Of a stretch of 64,000 nucleotides of DNA, positions 1 through 9,673 are shown in pieces. A program made the position numbers and the translations under genes. A model generated the notes under the pieces. It saw only the letters and a program-made list of their open reading frames with translations, ran no database searches and was not told the DNA's origin. The stretch comes from Paludibacter sp. (GTDB lineage: Bacteria; Bacteroidota; Bacteroidia; Bacteroidales; Paludibacteraceae), in contig JAFLKK010000005.1 in the NCBI GenBank assembly GCA_019163375.1, positions 221,511-285,510 of the forward strand, in the 5' to 3' direction. Position 1 is the stretch's first letter. Each line of letters starts with the position of its first letter.

Positions 1-230
1 CTGGGAGATTTTCTTTATGGATATTTCGAAACTTCCACAACAATCATAAAGATTGATTCTTATGGATAAAGAAGTTCTAGAGTATAATCGGTCATTTAGA
101 TAAATTAATATTGACTTTTCGGATATATTACCATAACCAAACATCTACCAATACACACCTATGCGATCCATCGTGACGAACGGTTTCGAGCGTTCACGTC
201 GATGGATATATAAATAGCTTATAAAAACAG
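1..230. other. Noncoding left edge with an imperfect hairpin
   Basis: No convincing reading frame is present. An imperfect inverted repeat spans about 166-207: ATCCATCG at 166-173 pairs with CGATGGAT at 200-207, and partly complementary arms lie inside. Its role is unknown. It could be a processing signal or part of a gene that begins outside the window. Confidence 0.4.
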
Positions 231-232
231 AA

Positions 233-269
233 AATCCCGCATTAAAAGCCAATACTTTAATGCGGGATT
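233..269. terminator. Bidirectional intrinsic terminator after topB
   Basis: A perfect 14-bp stem (AATCCCGCATTAAA at 233-246 with its complement at 256-269) is followed by a T run on the plus strand (271-275) and a T-rich tract on the minus strand. It sits 20 bp beyond the topB stop codon and would end that transcript. Confidence 0.85.
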
Positions 270-288
270 CTTTTTATATCGGTAAAAT

Positions 289-2211
289 TCAAAAAATCAA
301 TCTATACGTGCAACCACTTTTCCACTCGCTGCAACCATATGCCGTTTTACCTTTTAGAAGCGTTCCTTTGCCACAAAGCGGGCAAATGCTACCCACAAGT
401 GGATCGGCATTATTGATAACTACAGGCTTGTCTCCTACCCTTCGGTTGTCGCATTTTACGTTGAATACAATTTGAGTAACCATGGCTTTCAATTCGTCCA
501 AAAAGTCCTTTGCAGCGTACTCTCCACGTTCCACCTGACGAAGTTTCTTTTCCCAAAGTCCGGTTAGCTCTGCCGACTTCAGTAAATCCTCTTGAATAAT
601 CTGAATCAGTTCAACACCTGTGTTGGTAGCTATAAGATTTTTTCGCTCTTTGCGGATGTATTCTCGCTTAAACAAGGTCTCGATAATGGCGGCACGTGTT
701 GATGGACGCCCAATACCATTTTCTTTCAATGCATCTCGCAGCTCGTCGTTATCAACCAATTTTCCGGCCGTTTCCATAGCTCGCAGCAAAGTAGCTTCTG
801 TATGCGGTTTTGGTGGCGAGGTCCATTTTTCGGCTAATGTAGGCTCGTGCGGTCCGTTTTCGCCCTTTTCGAAAAGTGGCAACGTACGTTCATCGTCCTC
901 CTCTCCTTCTTTATCATCAGCGCTTGCTTTTGCAAAAACTACCCGCCATCCCATATCCAGAATTTGCTTTCCGTTTACTTTAAATTCAACCTTTTCCACT
1001 TCACCCAAAACAGTGGTAGTGGCTATTTTACATTCAGGATAAAAATTGGCAATAAAGCGTCGTGCAACTAAATCAAAAACAGCCCTTTCGGTATCGGTAA
1101 GCGCTGTGGGATGTATACCGGTAGGAATAATGGCATGGTGATCGGTTACTTTTTTATTATCAAATACCTTCTTCGATTTAGGTAATTTTCCTTCCAATAA
1201 AGGTTTTGTAAGCAATTCGTAGTCTTTAATTCCTTTCAGAATTTCGGGCACTTTAGGGAAAATATCATCCGTCAGGTAAGTGGTATCCACGCGTGGATAG
1301 GTAGTCACTTTCTTTTCGTAAAGATTTTGAATAATCTTCAGTGTTTCGTCGGCCGAATAACCGAATTTCTTGTTACATTCAACCTGCAGTGAGGTCAAAT
1401 CGAACAAGCGTGGAGCGGATTCAGTTCCTTTTTTAAGAATAATATCAGTCACAAAAAAATCGGCAGTGCGCACCGTGTCGAGAAAGTTAGTACCCTCTTC
1501 GACGCTCGAAAAACGACCACTTGATGCCGAAAAAACAGTATCACGATACACTGTTTTCAGCTCCCAATAGGCTTCGGGCTTGAAATTTTCAATTTCCAGT
1601 TGTCGATTAACAATCAATGCCAGCGTAGGTGTTTGCACACGACCTATGGAAAGTACCTGACGGTTCTTTCCGTATTTAAGGGTATAAAGTCGGGTTGCGT
1701 TCATTCCTAACAGCCAGTCGCCAATAGCACGCGAAAGTCCGGCTTCGTAGAGCGTCTGGAAAGCGCTTTGATCTTTAAGCTTCGCGAATCCTTCTCGGAT
1801 AGCTTCTTCGGTTAGTGACGAAATCCACAACCGTTTCACTGGGCATTTGCACATAGCTTTTTGCATTACCCACCGTTGAATAAGCTCCCCTTCTTGCCCG
1901 GCATCACCGCAGTTCACAACTTCATCAGCATTGGCCATCAGTGTTTCAATCACTTTGAATTGCTTCTGAATACCACTATCGTTCATTACCTTTATGCCAA
2001 ATCGTTGTGGAATCATAGGTAAATGGCTCAGTGCCCATGCTTTCCATTCGGGAGAATATTCGTGCGGTTCGAGCAAACCGCACAAGTGCCCGAAGGTCCA
2101 CGTTACCTGATAACCGTTTCCTTCAATATATCCTTCTTTTCGGGTCTTAGCACCAAGTACTTCAGCAATATCGCGCGCCACACTGGGCTTTTCGGCAATG
2201 CAAACAATCAT
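289..2211 (-). CDS. topB: DNA topoisomerase III (type IA)
   Basis: This enzyme relaxes and decatenates DNA by cutting one strand through a 5'-phosphotyrosine link. The Toprim domain is at the N-terminus, with EKPS at residues 7-10 and the acidic GDAGQEGE at 102-109 where many homologues have DPDREGE. The catalytic tyrosine is Y305 in TYPRVDTTYL. The C-terminus (about 613-637) holds a four-cysteine zinc-binding segment (CPLCGKG, then C and C near the end). The 640-aa length is normal for bacterial TopB. The gene is alone and is read away from the divergent flavodiiron gene. Confidence 0.95.
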   Translation of the reverse strand: MIVCIAEKPSVARDIAEVLGAKTRKEGYIEGNGYQVTWTFGHLCGLLEPHEYSPEWKAWALSHLPMIPQRFGIKVMNDSGIQKQFKVIETLMANADEVVNCGDAGQEGELIQRWVMQKAMCKCPVKRLWISSLTEEAIREGFAKLKDQSAFQTLYEAGLSRAIGDWLLGMNATRLYTLKYGKNRQVLSIGRVQTPTLALIVNRQLEIENFKPEAYWELKTVYRDTVFSASSGRFSSVEEGTNFLDTVRTADFFVTDIILKKGTESAPRLFDLTSLQVECNKKFGYSADETLKIIQNLYEKKVTTYPRVDTTYLTDDIFPKVPEILKGIKDYELLTKPLLEGKLPKSKKVFDNKKVTDHHAIIPTGIHPTALTDTERAVFDLVARRFIANFYPECKIATTTVLGEVEKVEFKVNGKQILDMGWRVVFAKASADDKEGEEDDERTLPLFEKGENGPHEPTLAEKWTSPPKPHTEATLLRAMETAGKLVDNDELRDALKENGIGRPSTRAAIIETLFKREYIRKERKNLIATNTGVELIQIIQEDLLKSAELTGLWEKKLRQVERGEYAAKDFLDELKAMVTQIVFNVKCDNRRVGDKPVVINNADPLVGSICPLCGKGTLLKGKTAYGCSEWKSGCTYRLIF

Positions 2212-2441
2212 CTTTTTCTGTTATCAGTGAGCGGTTATGTGTGAACAATTGAACTTACGTCTTTCACTTCAATAAATCTATCTTCATGCAAAAGTACAGA
2301 AAAACTTTCAAAAGAAATAAATCTATCGAAACGAAAGATTGATATGAATTATTCAAACGAAGGGCTTATGATTCCCTAAAAAGTTCTGTATTATGCTAAT
2401 TATGAATTGTAATTTATGCTTTATGAATAGATAGAATTGAT

Positions 2442-2449
2442 TATCTTTG
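2442..2449 (+). promoter_or_regulatory. -7 element (TATCTTTG) of the flavodiiron gene
   Basis: TATCTTTG fits the Bacteroidota -7 consensus TAnnTTTG and lies about 70 nt before the start codon. No clean TTTG box occurs 19-21 nt upstream. The rest of the 306-bp gap between topB and this gene shows nothing else I recognise. Confidence 0.55.
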
Positions 2450-2517
2450 CAGTCAGAAAAAACAAACACATTGGTATAGGTGTTTTTATGGTATAATCTT
2501 TACAAATAAATAGCTTC

Positions 2518-3735
2518 ATGTTTCAAAATCAAGAAATTGCAAAAGACATTTTTTATGTTGGTGTTAACGATCGCCAAAAACACAAATTTGAGAATATGCT
2601 TCCTCTCCCACTCGGGGTTTCGTACAATGCGTACATGATAATTGATGAAAAAACGGCACTTATCGATACCGTTGATATTGCAATGGGAGATCTTTTTATA
2701 GATAAAATTCAATCGCAGCTTAAAGGAAGAAAATTAGACTACCTTATTATCAACCACATGGAACCCGATCATTCTGGGTCTATAAAACTAATCAGAAAAT
2801 ATTATCCCGAAATGATCATCGTTGGCAATAGCAAAACATTGTCGATGGTGGAAGGTTTTTACGGCGTGGATAACAATATGTTGGAAATAAAAGATGAAGA
2901 AGTATTGTCATTAGGCAAACATAAATTACAATTTCATCTTACCCCGATGGTTCACTGGCCGGAAACAATGATGACTTTTGACCAGGGTGAAAAAGTTCTT
3001 TTCTCGGGCGATGCATTCGGCTGTTTTGGAACACTGGATGGTGCGGTAGTAGATTCCGATATGAATATCGATCGGTATTGGGATGAAATGACACGTTATT
3101 ATGCCAATATTGTAGGTAAATATGGTGCAGCTGTACAAAAAGCACTGAAAAAACTCACACCCCTGGACTTCGAAATGATTTGCAGTACACACGGTCCGAT
3201 TTGGAAAGAATATGTGAGTGAGGTTGTGGATAAATATGATCAATATAGCCGTTACGATAGCGAAGAAGGCGTTGTAATTGTATACGGTTCAATGTATGGT
3301 TTCACTGAGTTGATGGCTGAAACCGTAGCTCAGGGTTTAGCACAAAATGGTATCAAAACCATCATTATTCACAATGTATCGAAAAGTGATCCATCCGTTA
3401 TTTTGCAAGACATCTTCAAATACAGAGGTTTAATTGTTGGAAGTCCTACTTATAGTAACGAACTATATCCCGAAGTTGAGTCATTGCTTCGCAAAATTGA
3501 AATTCGTGGTGTGAAACATCGTATTTTTGGTTGTTTCGGGTCGTTTACATGGGCCAGCGCTGCTGTAAAACGATTGAACAGCTTTGTGGAAACCATGAAA
3601 TGGACAAAAGCAGAAATATCAGTTGACGAAAAACAAGGTTTAAAGGAAGATAATTATAAAGCTTGTTTAGAATTAGGTAGGCAAGTGGCCGAATTGGTGA
3701 AAATTCCAATTGAGATACCACAACATTGCGTTTAA
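2518..3735 (+). CDS. Flavodiiron protein (A-type flavoprotein, O2/NO reductase)
   Basis: Flavodiiron proteins reduce O2 to water or NO to N2O at a non-heme diiron site and protect anaerobes from oxygen or nitrosative stress. The N-terminal metallo-beta-lactamase fold carries the diiron ligands: H80-x-E82-x-D84-H85 (HMEPDH), H146, D165 and H225 (STHGP). A flavodoxin domain follows from about residue 251, with the FMN-binding loop GSMYGFTE. There is no rubredoxin or flavin-reductase extension, so it needs an external rubredoxin-type donor. The length (405 aa) is typical for class A. It is transcribed alone, divergent from topB. Confidence 0.93.
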   Translation: MFQNQEIAKDIFYVGVNDRQKHKFENMLPLPLGVSYNAYMIIDEKTALIDTVDIAMGDLFIDKIQSQLKGRKLDYLIINHMEPDHSGSIKLIRKYYPEMIIVGNSKTLSMVEGFYGVDNNMLEIKDEEVLSLGKHKLQFHLTPMVHWPETMMTFDQGEKVLFSGDAFGCFGTLDGAVVDSDMNIDRYWDEMTRYYANIVGKYGAAVQKALKKLTPLDFEMICSTHGPIWKEYVSEVVDKYDQYSRYDSEEGVVIVYGSMYGFTELMAETVAQGLAQNGIKTIIIHNVSKSDPSVILQDIFKYRGLIVGSPTYSNELYPEVESLLRKIEIRGVKHRIFGCFGSFTWASAAVKRLNSFVETMKWTKAEISVDEKQGLKEDNYKACLELGRQVAELVKIPIEIPQHCV

Positions 3736-3866
3736 GAATAACAAACACATCGAGTATCAATGAAATAACTGAAGTTGTAGCCGAAATAACGTTTATTACT
3801 CCAATATCTTACTTGTGTTGTTTCATTGATGTTATTTTTCTTGTAATCAATATCACGTAACTAATT

Positions 3867-5762
3867 ATGAATAATGGTTTTGTACGTTTAGCAGCAGCTA
3901 TACCCGAACTCAAAGTTGCCGATTGTGCTTTCAACATTGCCCGAACGGCCGAGTTGATTCTTAGCGCTGAAGCTGAAAAAGTGCAAGTTGTCTGTTTCCC
4001 CGAACTGTCGATTACAGGCTACACTTGTGCCGACCTGTTCTATCAACATCAGCTACTTTCGGATGCCGAAAATGCGCTACGCGATTTACAAAAACTTACA
4101 TATTCTATTTCGGCAGTTATCATAGTTGGCATGCCTCTGCGCGTTCAGCATCAACTATTCAACGTTGCAGTAGTACTGCAGAGTGGCCGTATTTTGGGGA
4201 TGGTTCCCAAAGTAAACCTGCCCAACAACAACGAGTTTTACGAAAAACGCTGGTTTACTTCAGGTGCCAATGTGCAAACACAAACCGTAACTTTAGCGGG
4301 CGAAAGTATTCCGTTTGGAACAGATTTACTATTCTCAAACGGAGAATTCTCTTTTGGCATTGAATTATGCGAAGACCTGTGGGTGCCCATTCCACCTAGT
4401 TCGCAACTGGCACTTCATGGTGCGGAGGTTATTTTCAACCTCTCGGCCAGCAACGAACTTATCGGAAAACATCACTACCTTCGTCAACTAATTGAACAAC
4501 AATCTGCGCGTTGTATTGCTGGTTATGTCTATGCTTCGGCCGGTGCCGGAGAATCAACCACCGATGTAGTTTTTGCCGGAAATGGATTGATTGCTGAAAA
4601 TGGTAAGTTTATTGCGACATCTGAGCGTTTTTCATTTGAGTCGCAACTTATTGTGAGCGATCTGGATATAGAAAGATTACAAGCCGACAGAATCAGAAAT
4701 TCGAACTTTGGTAATGGCAGGTCTGATCAGCTGTACAGAACAATCGAATTTAAAGCGGTTTCGTCGAATGATCTACCATTAAAACGAACATACGATAAGC
4801 ATCCGTTTGTACCACCATTGAGCAACCGTGACGAGAGTTGCGAAGAAATTTTCTCCATTCAGGTTGGAGGATTGGCCAAGCGCTGGCAACATACCCAGTC
4901 AGAGCATCTGGTTGTTGGCATTTCAGGTGGTTTGGATTCAACACTGGCTTTATTGGTCTGCGTAAAAACGGCTGATAAACTAGGTTTTGACCGCAAGCGT
5001 ATTATTGGTATCACCATGCCCGGGTTTGGAACTACCGACCGAACCTATAATAATGCCATCAATTTAATGAAATCACTCGGCATTACAATGTTCGAAATCT
5101 CAATAAAAGATGCTTGCATTCAACATTTTGCGGATATAAATCATAATCCGAATCAGCATGATGTGACTTACGAAAACACACAGGCTCGTGAACGAACTCA
5201 AATATTGATGGATATTGCCAATAAACACAACGGATTGGTGATAGGCACAGGAGACTTATCGGAATTAGCGCTTGGTTGGGCTACCTACAATGGCGATCAT
5301 ATGTCAATGTACGCTGTAAATAACGGCATTCCTAAGACCTTGGTTCGTTACCTAGTCGATTGGGCTTCAAACCAACTCGATGCTGCCTCAAAAGACATTT
5401 TGCAAGATGTACTCAACACACCGGTTAGCCCCGAATTGCTTCCGGCTGATGAAAATGGCAACATCGCACAAAAAACCGAAGACATTGTTGGACCGTACGA
5501 ATTGCACGATTTTTTTCTGTACTATTTTGTTCGTTTCGGCTTTACACCCTCTAAAATTCTATTTTTAGCACGTAATGCTTTTGCGGATACCTATTCTAAT
5601 GAGGTAATAGAAAAATGGCTCAAAACTTTTCTTCGTCGCTTTTTTGCGCAACAATTTAAACGCTCCTGCATGCCTGACGGACCAAAGGTGGGTTCCATCA
5701 ATCTATCGCCACGAGGCGACTGGCGCATGCCGAGTGACGCGGTGGCTTTTACGCTCCCATAA
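3867..5762 (+). CDS. nadE: Glutamine-dependent NAD+ synthetase
   Basis: Amidates nicotinic acid adenine dinucleotide to NAD+, with ammonia channelled from glutamine. The N-terminal nitrilase-type glutaminase domain shows the catalytic triad E46, K115 and C168 (IELCEDLW). The C-terminal synthetase domain starts near residue 330 and has the ATP-pyrophosphatase P-loop SGGLDST at 353-359. GTGDLSELALGW, typical of NadE, lies further on. The length (631 aa) matches two-domain NadE proteins. A 131-bp gap separates it from the flavodiiron gene; the MscS gene follows 38 bp downstream and may share its transcript. Confidence 0.95.
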   Translation: MNNGFVRLAAAIPELKVADCAFNIARTAELILSAEAEKVQVVCFPELSITGYTCADLFYQHQLLSDAENALRDLQKLTYSISAVIIVGMPLRVQHQLFNVAVVLQSGRILGMVPKVNLPNNNEFYEKRWFTSGANVQTQTVTLAGESIPFGTDLLFSNGEFSFGIELCEDLWVPIPPSSQLALHGAEVIFNLSASNELIGKHHYLRQLIEQQSARCIAGYVYASAGAGESTTDVVFAGNGLIAENGKFIATSERFSFESQLIVSDLDIERLQADRIRNSNFGNGRSDQLYRTIEFKAVSSNDLPLKRTYDKHPFVPPLSNRDESCEEIFSIQVGGLAKRWQHTQSEHLVVGISGGLDSTLALLVCVKTADKLGFDRKRIIGITMPGFGTTDRTYNNAINLMKSLGITMFEISIKDACIQHFADINHNPNQHDVTYENTQARERTQILMDIANKHNGLVIGTGDLSELALGWATYNGDHMSMYAVNNGIPKTLVRYLVDWASNQLDAASKDILQDVLNTPVSPELLPADENGNIAQKTEDIVGPYELHDFFLYYFVRFGFTPSKILFLARNAFADTYSNEVIEKWLKTFLRRFFAQQFKRSCMPDGPKVGSINLSPRGDWRMPSDAVAFTLP

Positions 5763-5800
5763 GTCAATTAAGTTTATAAATTAATTTCAATTTGGTTTTC

Positions 5801-6877
5801 ATGACAGAACAACTTTTTTACGGAAATAGCTTTCACAATTGGTTAATTTCGTTCTTTATTATTGTAGGTGCACTTGTACTCAACAAAGTAATTGTATTAT
5901 TGAATAAGTATGTAATTCAGAAACTTACATCCAAAACCAACAACAGACTTGACGATATCCTGTTTAAAATGCTGGAAGCGCCGGTTTTATTCGGCATTAT
6001 GCTCTTTGCCATTTGGATAGCCGCAAAAAGGCTCGATTTAAATGCCAAGTTCGAGCATTTTATCTTCCTTTCTTACCAGATACTTATCGTCATTAATATA
6101 ACCTGGTTTGTTGCCCGCCTAATAAATGCTTTGATTGAAGAGTATTGGATTCCCAAAACGGGAGATGTCGGACATAAAAAACTAGATTCGCACCTGATTT
6201 CCATCATCCGAAAAACGTTTCTATCCATTATCTGGTCGATAGGTGGAGTAATGGCGTTAAACAACATAGGCGTTGATGTACGGGCATTATTAGGCACTCT
6301 GGGTATTGGAGGTTTAGCTTTTGCGTTGGCAGCCCAGGATACCATTAAAAATATTTTTGGAGGTATTACGATTTTCACCGACCGCCCCTTTCGTATTGGC
6401 GATCGTGTAAAAGTAGATAAGTACGATGGATTTGTAGAAGATATCGGTATCAGAAGTACGCGTATCAGAACATTAGATAAACGGCTCGTGACCATTCCTA
6501 ACTTCAAAATGGTAGATGCACCCATCGAAAATGTATCGGAGGAACCACAGCGCAGAATACTTATGAAACTTGGCCTGACATACAATACTACCCCCGAGAA
6601 AATGAACGAGGCCATGGAAATACTCAAAAACATGCCCGATAAAGTTCGTAATGTCGACAATAAAGAGATGACCGTTGCCTTTACCGACTTTACGGATTTT
6701 GCACTGATTATTACCTACATCTATTTTATTCGGAAAAATGCTGATGTAATGGAAACACCATCGCAAGTGAATACTGAGATTCTACGCTCTTTTAATGAAG
6801 CCGGATTATCATTTGCCTTCCCTACGCAAACGGTGTATTTAGAAAAACAAAACATAGACCCAATTTTGGCAACCTAA
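5801..6877 (+). CDS. MscS-family small-conductance mechanosensitive channel
   Basis: An inner-membrane channel that opens under hypo-osmotic tension. Three hydrophobic segments (about residues 7-30, 57-77 and 85-110) precede the pore-lining helix, which is rich in Gly and Ala (LLGTLGIGGLAFALAAQD). The MscS beta-domain signature follows (FGGITIFTDRPFRIGDRVKV). An in-frame TTG lies 9 nt upstream, but the ATG at 5801 gives a normal start and is preferred. The protein is 358 aa. A strong terminator follows at 6901-6940. Confidence 0.92.
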   Translation: MTEQLFYGNSFHNWLISFFIIVGALVLNKVIVLLNKYVIQKLTSKTNNRLDDILFKMLEAPVLFGIMLFAIWIAAKRLDLNAKFEHFIFLSYQILIVINITWFVARLINALIEEYWIPKTGDVGHKKLDSHLISIIRKTFLSIIWSIGGVMALNNIGVDVRALLGTLGIGGLAFALAAQDTIKNIFGGITIFTDRPFRIGDRVKVDKYDGFVEDIGIRSTRIRTLDKRLVTIPNFKMVDAPIENVSEEPQRRILMKLGLTYNTTPEKMNEAMEILKNMPDKVRNVDNKEMTVAFTDFTDFALIITYIYFIRKNADVMETPSQVNTEILRSFNEAGLSFAFPTQTVYLEKQNIDPILAT

Positions 6878-6900
6878 GTAATTCCGATCTGATTTACAGC

Positions 6901-6940
6901 AAAAGGCTAAGAATTGAATATTTTCAGTTCTTAGCCTTTT
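6901..6940 (+). terminator. Intrinsic terminator after the MscS gene
   Basis: The stem AAAAGGCTAAGAA at 6901-6913 pairs with TTCTTAGCCTTTT at 6928-6940, and a T-rich tail follows. It lies 23 bp past the stop codon. Confidence 0.85.
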
Positions 6941-7044
6941 GTTATTTAAATTTCCCTGTATTTTAAATGCTAAACCAATGTGAGTTCGATAAAAGCGAAT
7001 GCATGTTAAGCTAAGAATATTATTGCTTAAGTTCAACCAAAAAT

Positions 7045-7080
7045 AAAAGAACCGATACACAAAATGTGCATCGGCTCTTT
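7045..7080 (-). terminator. Intrinsic terminator of the rpsF-rpsR-rplI operon
   Basis: A near-perfect 16-bp stem (arms 7045-7060 and 7065-7080, with G-T pairs) sits just downstream of the rplI stop. On the minus strand a T-rich tract follows it. Confidence 0.8.
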
Positions 7081-7102
7081 CCTGAGATTTTGAATTGAAA
7101 TA

Positions 7103-7546
7103 TTATTCAGCTACAACTTCGAAAGCAACATCGATAGTTACTTCTTTGTGCAATTTTAATGTAGCAGTGTAAGTTCCGATTTCTTTAACGGCATCTTTAA
7201 GTACGATTACTTTACGATCAACAGCATAACCTGCTTTTTCGAAAGCTTCAGCCAATTGGATAGGACCAACAGCTCCAAAGATTTTACCGGTAGTACTGGT
7301 TTTTGCACCTACAGTTAATGTAACGTCTTTCAATTTTTCAGCCAATTCTAAGCTTTCATTTTTGATACGTTCAATTTTGTGTGCACGTTGTTTCAAGTCT
7401 TCTGCCAACATTTTTTTAGCTGAAGTTGTTGCCAAAATCGCTTTTTTTGTTGGGATAAGGAAGTTACGACCGTAACCGTCCTTAACTTTCAAGATATCGC
7501 CTTTGTAACCTAAGTTGATTACATCTTCTTTTAATATAATTTCCAT
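7103..7546 (-). CDS. rplI: 50S ribosomal protein L9
   Basis: Structural protein of the large ribosomal subunit. The N-terminal rRNA-binding domain has the family signature (VINLGYKGDILKVKDGYGRN, IPTKKA). A long connecting helix and a C-terminal domain rich in Val and Ile follow; 147 aa is the usual length. A strong Shine-Dalgarno sequence (AAGGAGG) precedes the ATG. This is rare in the window and typical of ribosomal genes in this phylum. It is the last gene of rpsF-rpsR-rplI. Confidence 0.98.
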   Translation of the reverse strand: MEIILKEDVINLGYKGDILKVKDGYGRNFLIPTKKAILATTSAKKMLAEDLKQRAHKIERIKNESLELAEKLKDVTLTVGAKTSTTGKIFGAVGPIQLAEAFEKAGYAVDRKVIVLKDAVKEIGTYTATLKLHKEVTIDVAFEVVAE

Positions 7547-7565
7547 ACTTTTTCCTCCTTGTTTA

Positions 7566-7835
7566 TTATTTCATCATGTCGGTTACATAAGGAAGCAACG
7601 CAATATGACGTGCTCTTTTCACTGCTTGAGCTACTTTACGTTGAAATTTCAACGAAGTACCTGTAAGGCGACGTGGAAGGATTTTTCCTTGTTCGTTCAA
7701 GAATTTTTTCAAAAATTCTGCATCTTTGTAATCGATGTAACGAATACCGCTTTTTTTGAAGCGACAGTATTTTTTCTTTTTTACATCAACTGAAGGTGGA
7801 GTTAAGTATCTGATATCTCCGTTGTTTGCTGCCAT
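7566..7835 (-). CDS. rpsR: 30S ribosomal protein S18
   Basis: A small basic protein of the 30S platform that pairs with S6. It contains [20 protein letters not shown] and the conserved [20 protein letters not shown] segment, and is 89 aa long. It starts 3 bp after rpsF ends. Its Shine-Dalgarno sequence (AAAGGAG) lies inside the 3' end of rpsF, so the two are likely translationally coupled. Confidence 0.98.
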   Translation of the reverse strand: MAANNGDIRYLTPPSVDVKKKKYCRFKKSGIRYIDYKDAEFLKKFLNEQGKILPRRLTGTSLKFQRKVAQAVKRARHIALLPYVTDMMK

Positions 7836-7838
7836 GGT

Positions 7839-8189
7839 TTAGTTCTCCTTTACTTCTTTAGATTTAATACTTTTTCTTTTTTCAGCGTACTCGAACGCAT
7901 ATTTGTCCAAACGGAACGATAGGAAACGGAGTACACGCTCGTCACGACGGAATTGAGTTTCCAACGTAGCGATGATGGTAGGATCTGCATCAAATTGAAG
8001 CAATGAATAAAAACCTGACGATTTCTTTTGAATTGGGTATTGCAATTTCTTCAATCCCCAGTTTTCTTCGTTCGTGATAGTCGCGCCATTTTCTGTCAAA
8101 ATGGTCTTAAATTTTTCTACCGCTTCCTTTGCCTGTACATCAGACAAAACGGGAGTTAGAATGAAAACGGTTTCATAATGATTTAACAT
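7839..8189 (-). CDS. rpsF: 30S ribosomal protein S6
   Basis: First gene of the S6-S18-L9 operon; S6 forms a heterodimer with S18 on the platform of the 30S subunit. The ferredoxin-like fold is recognisable from [13 protein letters not shown] and [20 protein letters not shown]. The C-terminus is lysine-rich. The 116-aa length is normal. Confidence 0.97.
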   Translation of the reverse strand: MLNHYETVFILTPVLSDVQAKEAVEKFKTILTENGATITNEENWGLKKLQYPIQKKSSGFYSLLQFDADPTIIATLETQFRRDERVLRFLSFRLDKYAFEYAEKRKSIKSKEVKEN

Positions 8190-8240
8190 ACTGTTTGTTA
8201 GCTTATTAGTAATTAATACTTAGTTTTTCTTAAAGCGGGG

Positions 8241-8270
8241 CAAAGATACGAATAATTCTTTGATTGACAA
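8241..8270 (-). promoter_or_regulatory. Promoter of the rpsF operon
   Basis: On the minus strand a TTG (plus 8268-8270) is separated by exactly 19 nt from TATCTTTG (plus 8241-8248). This matches the Bacteroidota sigma-70-type consensus well and lies about 50 nt before the rpsF start. Confidence 0.85.
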
Positions 8271-8417
8271 TACTATTTATTCAAAAAATCAATTATCAAA
8301 TTGTAAAATTGACCTACTTAGACAATTATTTAGTCTGAAAATATAATCAAAGCACTGAACAATGCCACCTAAAAATATGTTTATATGTTAAACAAAAAAA
8401 CTTATAAAACAGAATTT

Positions 8418-9416
8418 ATGGCAATTAAAGTAGCATTTTTCGATTCAAAACCGTACGACGAAGCATCATTCAAGAAAGCCAACGAAAAGTATGGCTTCGA
8501 TATTCGTTTTTACAAAGGACATTTAAACAAAGACAATGTATTGTTATCAAAAGGTGCAGACGTAGTTTGCATATTTGTAAATGCAGTAGTTGATGCCAAT
8601 GTAATTGATGATTTAATTGAAAATGGTGTGAAACTAATAGCACTACGCTGCGCCGGATACAATAATGTGGATATAAAAGCTGCACACAACAGAATAAAAG
8701 TTGTGCGCGTCCCGGCTTATTCGCCCTACGCAGTAGCAGAGCACACTCTTGCTTTAATGCTGACTTTAAACCGAAAAACACATAAAGCCTATTCCAGAAC
8801 CCGCGAAGGAAACTTCTCGCTAAATGGACTTTTGGGATTTGATATGCATGGAAAAACGGCCGGAATGATAGGTACCGGTAAAATTGCTAAAATTCTCATC
8901 CAAGCACTGAGTGGAATGGGGGTGAAAATAGTGGCGTATGATTTATATCCCGACAATGAATTTGCAAAGCAGTACAATGTTGAATATGTTTCGCTCGACG
9001 AACTGTACAGTCGCTCCGATATTATTTCACTTCATTGTCCATTAAACAAGGATACGGAATATATTATCAATACAGATTCAATCGCTAAAATGAAAGATGG
9101 TGTAATGATCATAAATACCGGACGCGGAAAATTAATTCACACACATGCACTTATAAAAGGACTCAAAAGTAAGAAAATTGGTGCGGCAGGTTTGGATGTA
9201 TACGAGGAAGAAAGTGATTATTTCTTTGAAGACAGATCAAATATCGTGATGGATGATGATGTCTTGGCCCGCTTGCTTTCGTTCAACAATGTGATTGTTA
9301 CTTCGCATCAGGCATTTTTTACTAAAGAAGCACTTGAAAACATTGCTGAAACTACTTTAGTGAATATTCAGGACTTTGTTGATGGTAAAACATTGATAAA
9401 TGAAGTGACTATATAA
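8418..9416 (+). CDS. ldhA: D-lactate dehydrogenase (NAD-dependent, LdhA type)
   Basis: Reduces pyruvate to D-lactate with NADH, a fermentative route for regenerating NAD+. It resembles E. coli LdhA along its whole length (KYIALRCAG-like and VRVPAYSPYAVAEHT segments). The NAD motif GTGKI is at 152-156, with D175 after the second strand. The catalytic residues are R236 (TGRGKLI), an E in VYEEE (about 263-265) and H297 (SHQAF). The frame extends upstream to 8385, but MAIKVAFFDS from the ATG at 8418 fits the family start, giving 332 aa. A strong terminator follows. Confidence 0.93.
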   Translation: MAIKVAFFDSKPYDEASFKKANEKYGFDIRFYKGHLNKDNVLLSKGADVVCIFVNAVVDANVIDDLIENGVKLIALRCAGYNNVDIKAAHNRIKVVRVPAYSPYAVAEHTLALMLTLNRKTHKAYSRTREGNFSLNGLLGFDMHGKTAGMIGTGKIAKILIQALSGMGVKIVAYDLYPDNEFAKQYNVEYVSLDELYSRSDIISLHCPLNKDTEYIINTDSIAKMKDGVMIINTGRGKLIHTHALIKGLKSKKIGAAGLDVYEEESDYFFEDRSNIVMDDDVLARLLSFNNVIVTSHQAFFTKEALENIAETTLVNIQDFVDGKTLINEVTI

Positions 9417-9430
9417 AGTTATAAGATTTT

Positions 9431-9476
9431 AAACGAAAACGGCTTTGAATTTTTGAATTCAAAGCCGTTTTCGTTT
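9431..9476 (+). terminator. Intrinsic terminator after ldhA
   Basis: A 20-bp perfect stem (arms 9431-9450 and 9457-9476, core AACGGCTTTGAAT) is A-rich on the left and T-rich on the right, so it may work in both directions. Confidence 0.85.
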
Positions 9477-9643
9477 AAAATAAAGCAATTTGTATTCAAC
9501 TTTAGCACTTTATTATGCAAAAGCAAAATGCATATATATCTAAAATCATATCATTTTGACAATTAATATCATCAGTTTATGACAATTTGAATGGCAAAAT
9601 TAAATTTTCCTACATTTTGGTAGGAAATATGGACATATTTATA

Positions 9644-9651
9644 TACTTTTG
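9644..9651 (+). promoter_or_regulatory. -7 element (TACTTTTG) of the ammonium transporter gene
   Basis: TACTTTTG fits TAnnTTTG and lies 22 nt before the ATG at 9674. The nearest TTTG upstream (9616-9619) is 24 nt away, longer than ideal. The element falls inside the long upstream extension of the frame, which argues for the start at 9674. Confidence 0.6.
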
Positions 9652-9673
9652 CACCAAACTAAAAAACACCATT

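Noticed and set aside
3751-3830. Inverted repeat between the flavodiiron gene and nadE
   Set aside because: ATCAATGAAA and its complement are about 60 bp apart; the loop is too long for a convincing terminator.
6073-6660. 195-codon minus frame opposite the MscS gene
   Set aside because: The MscS reading has strong family signatures; this frame does not.
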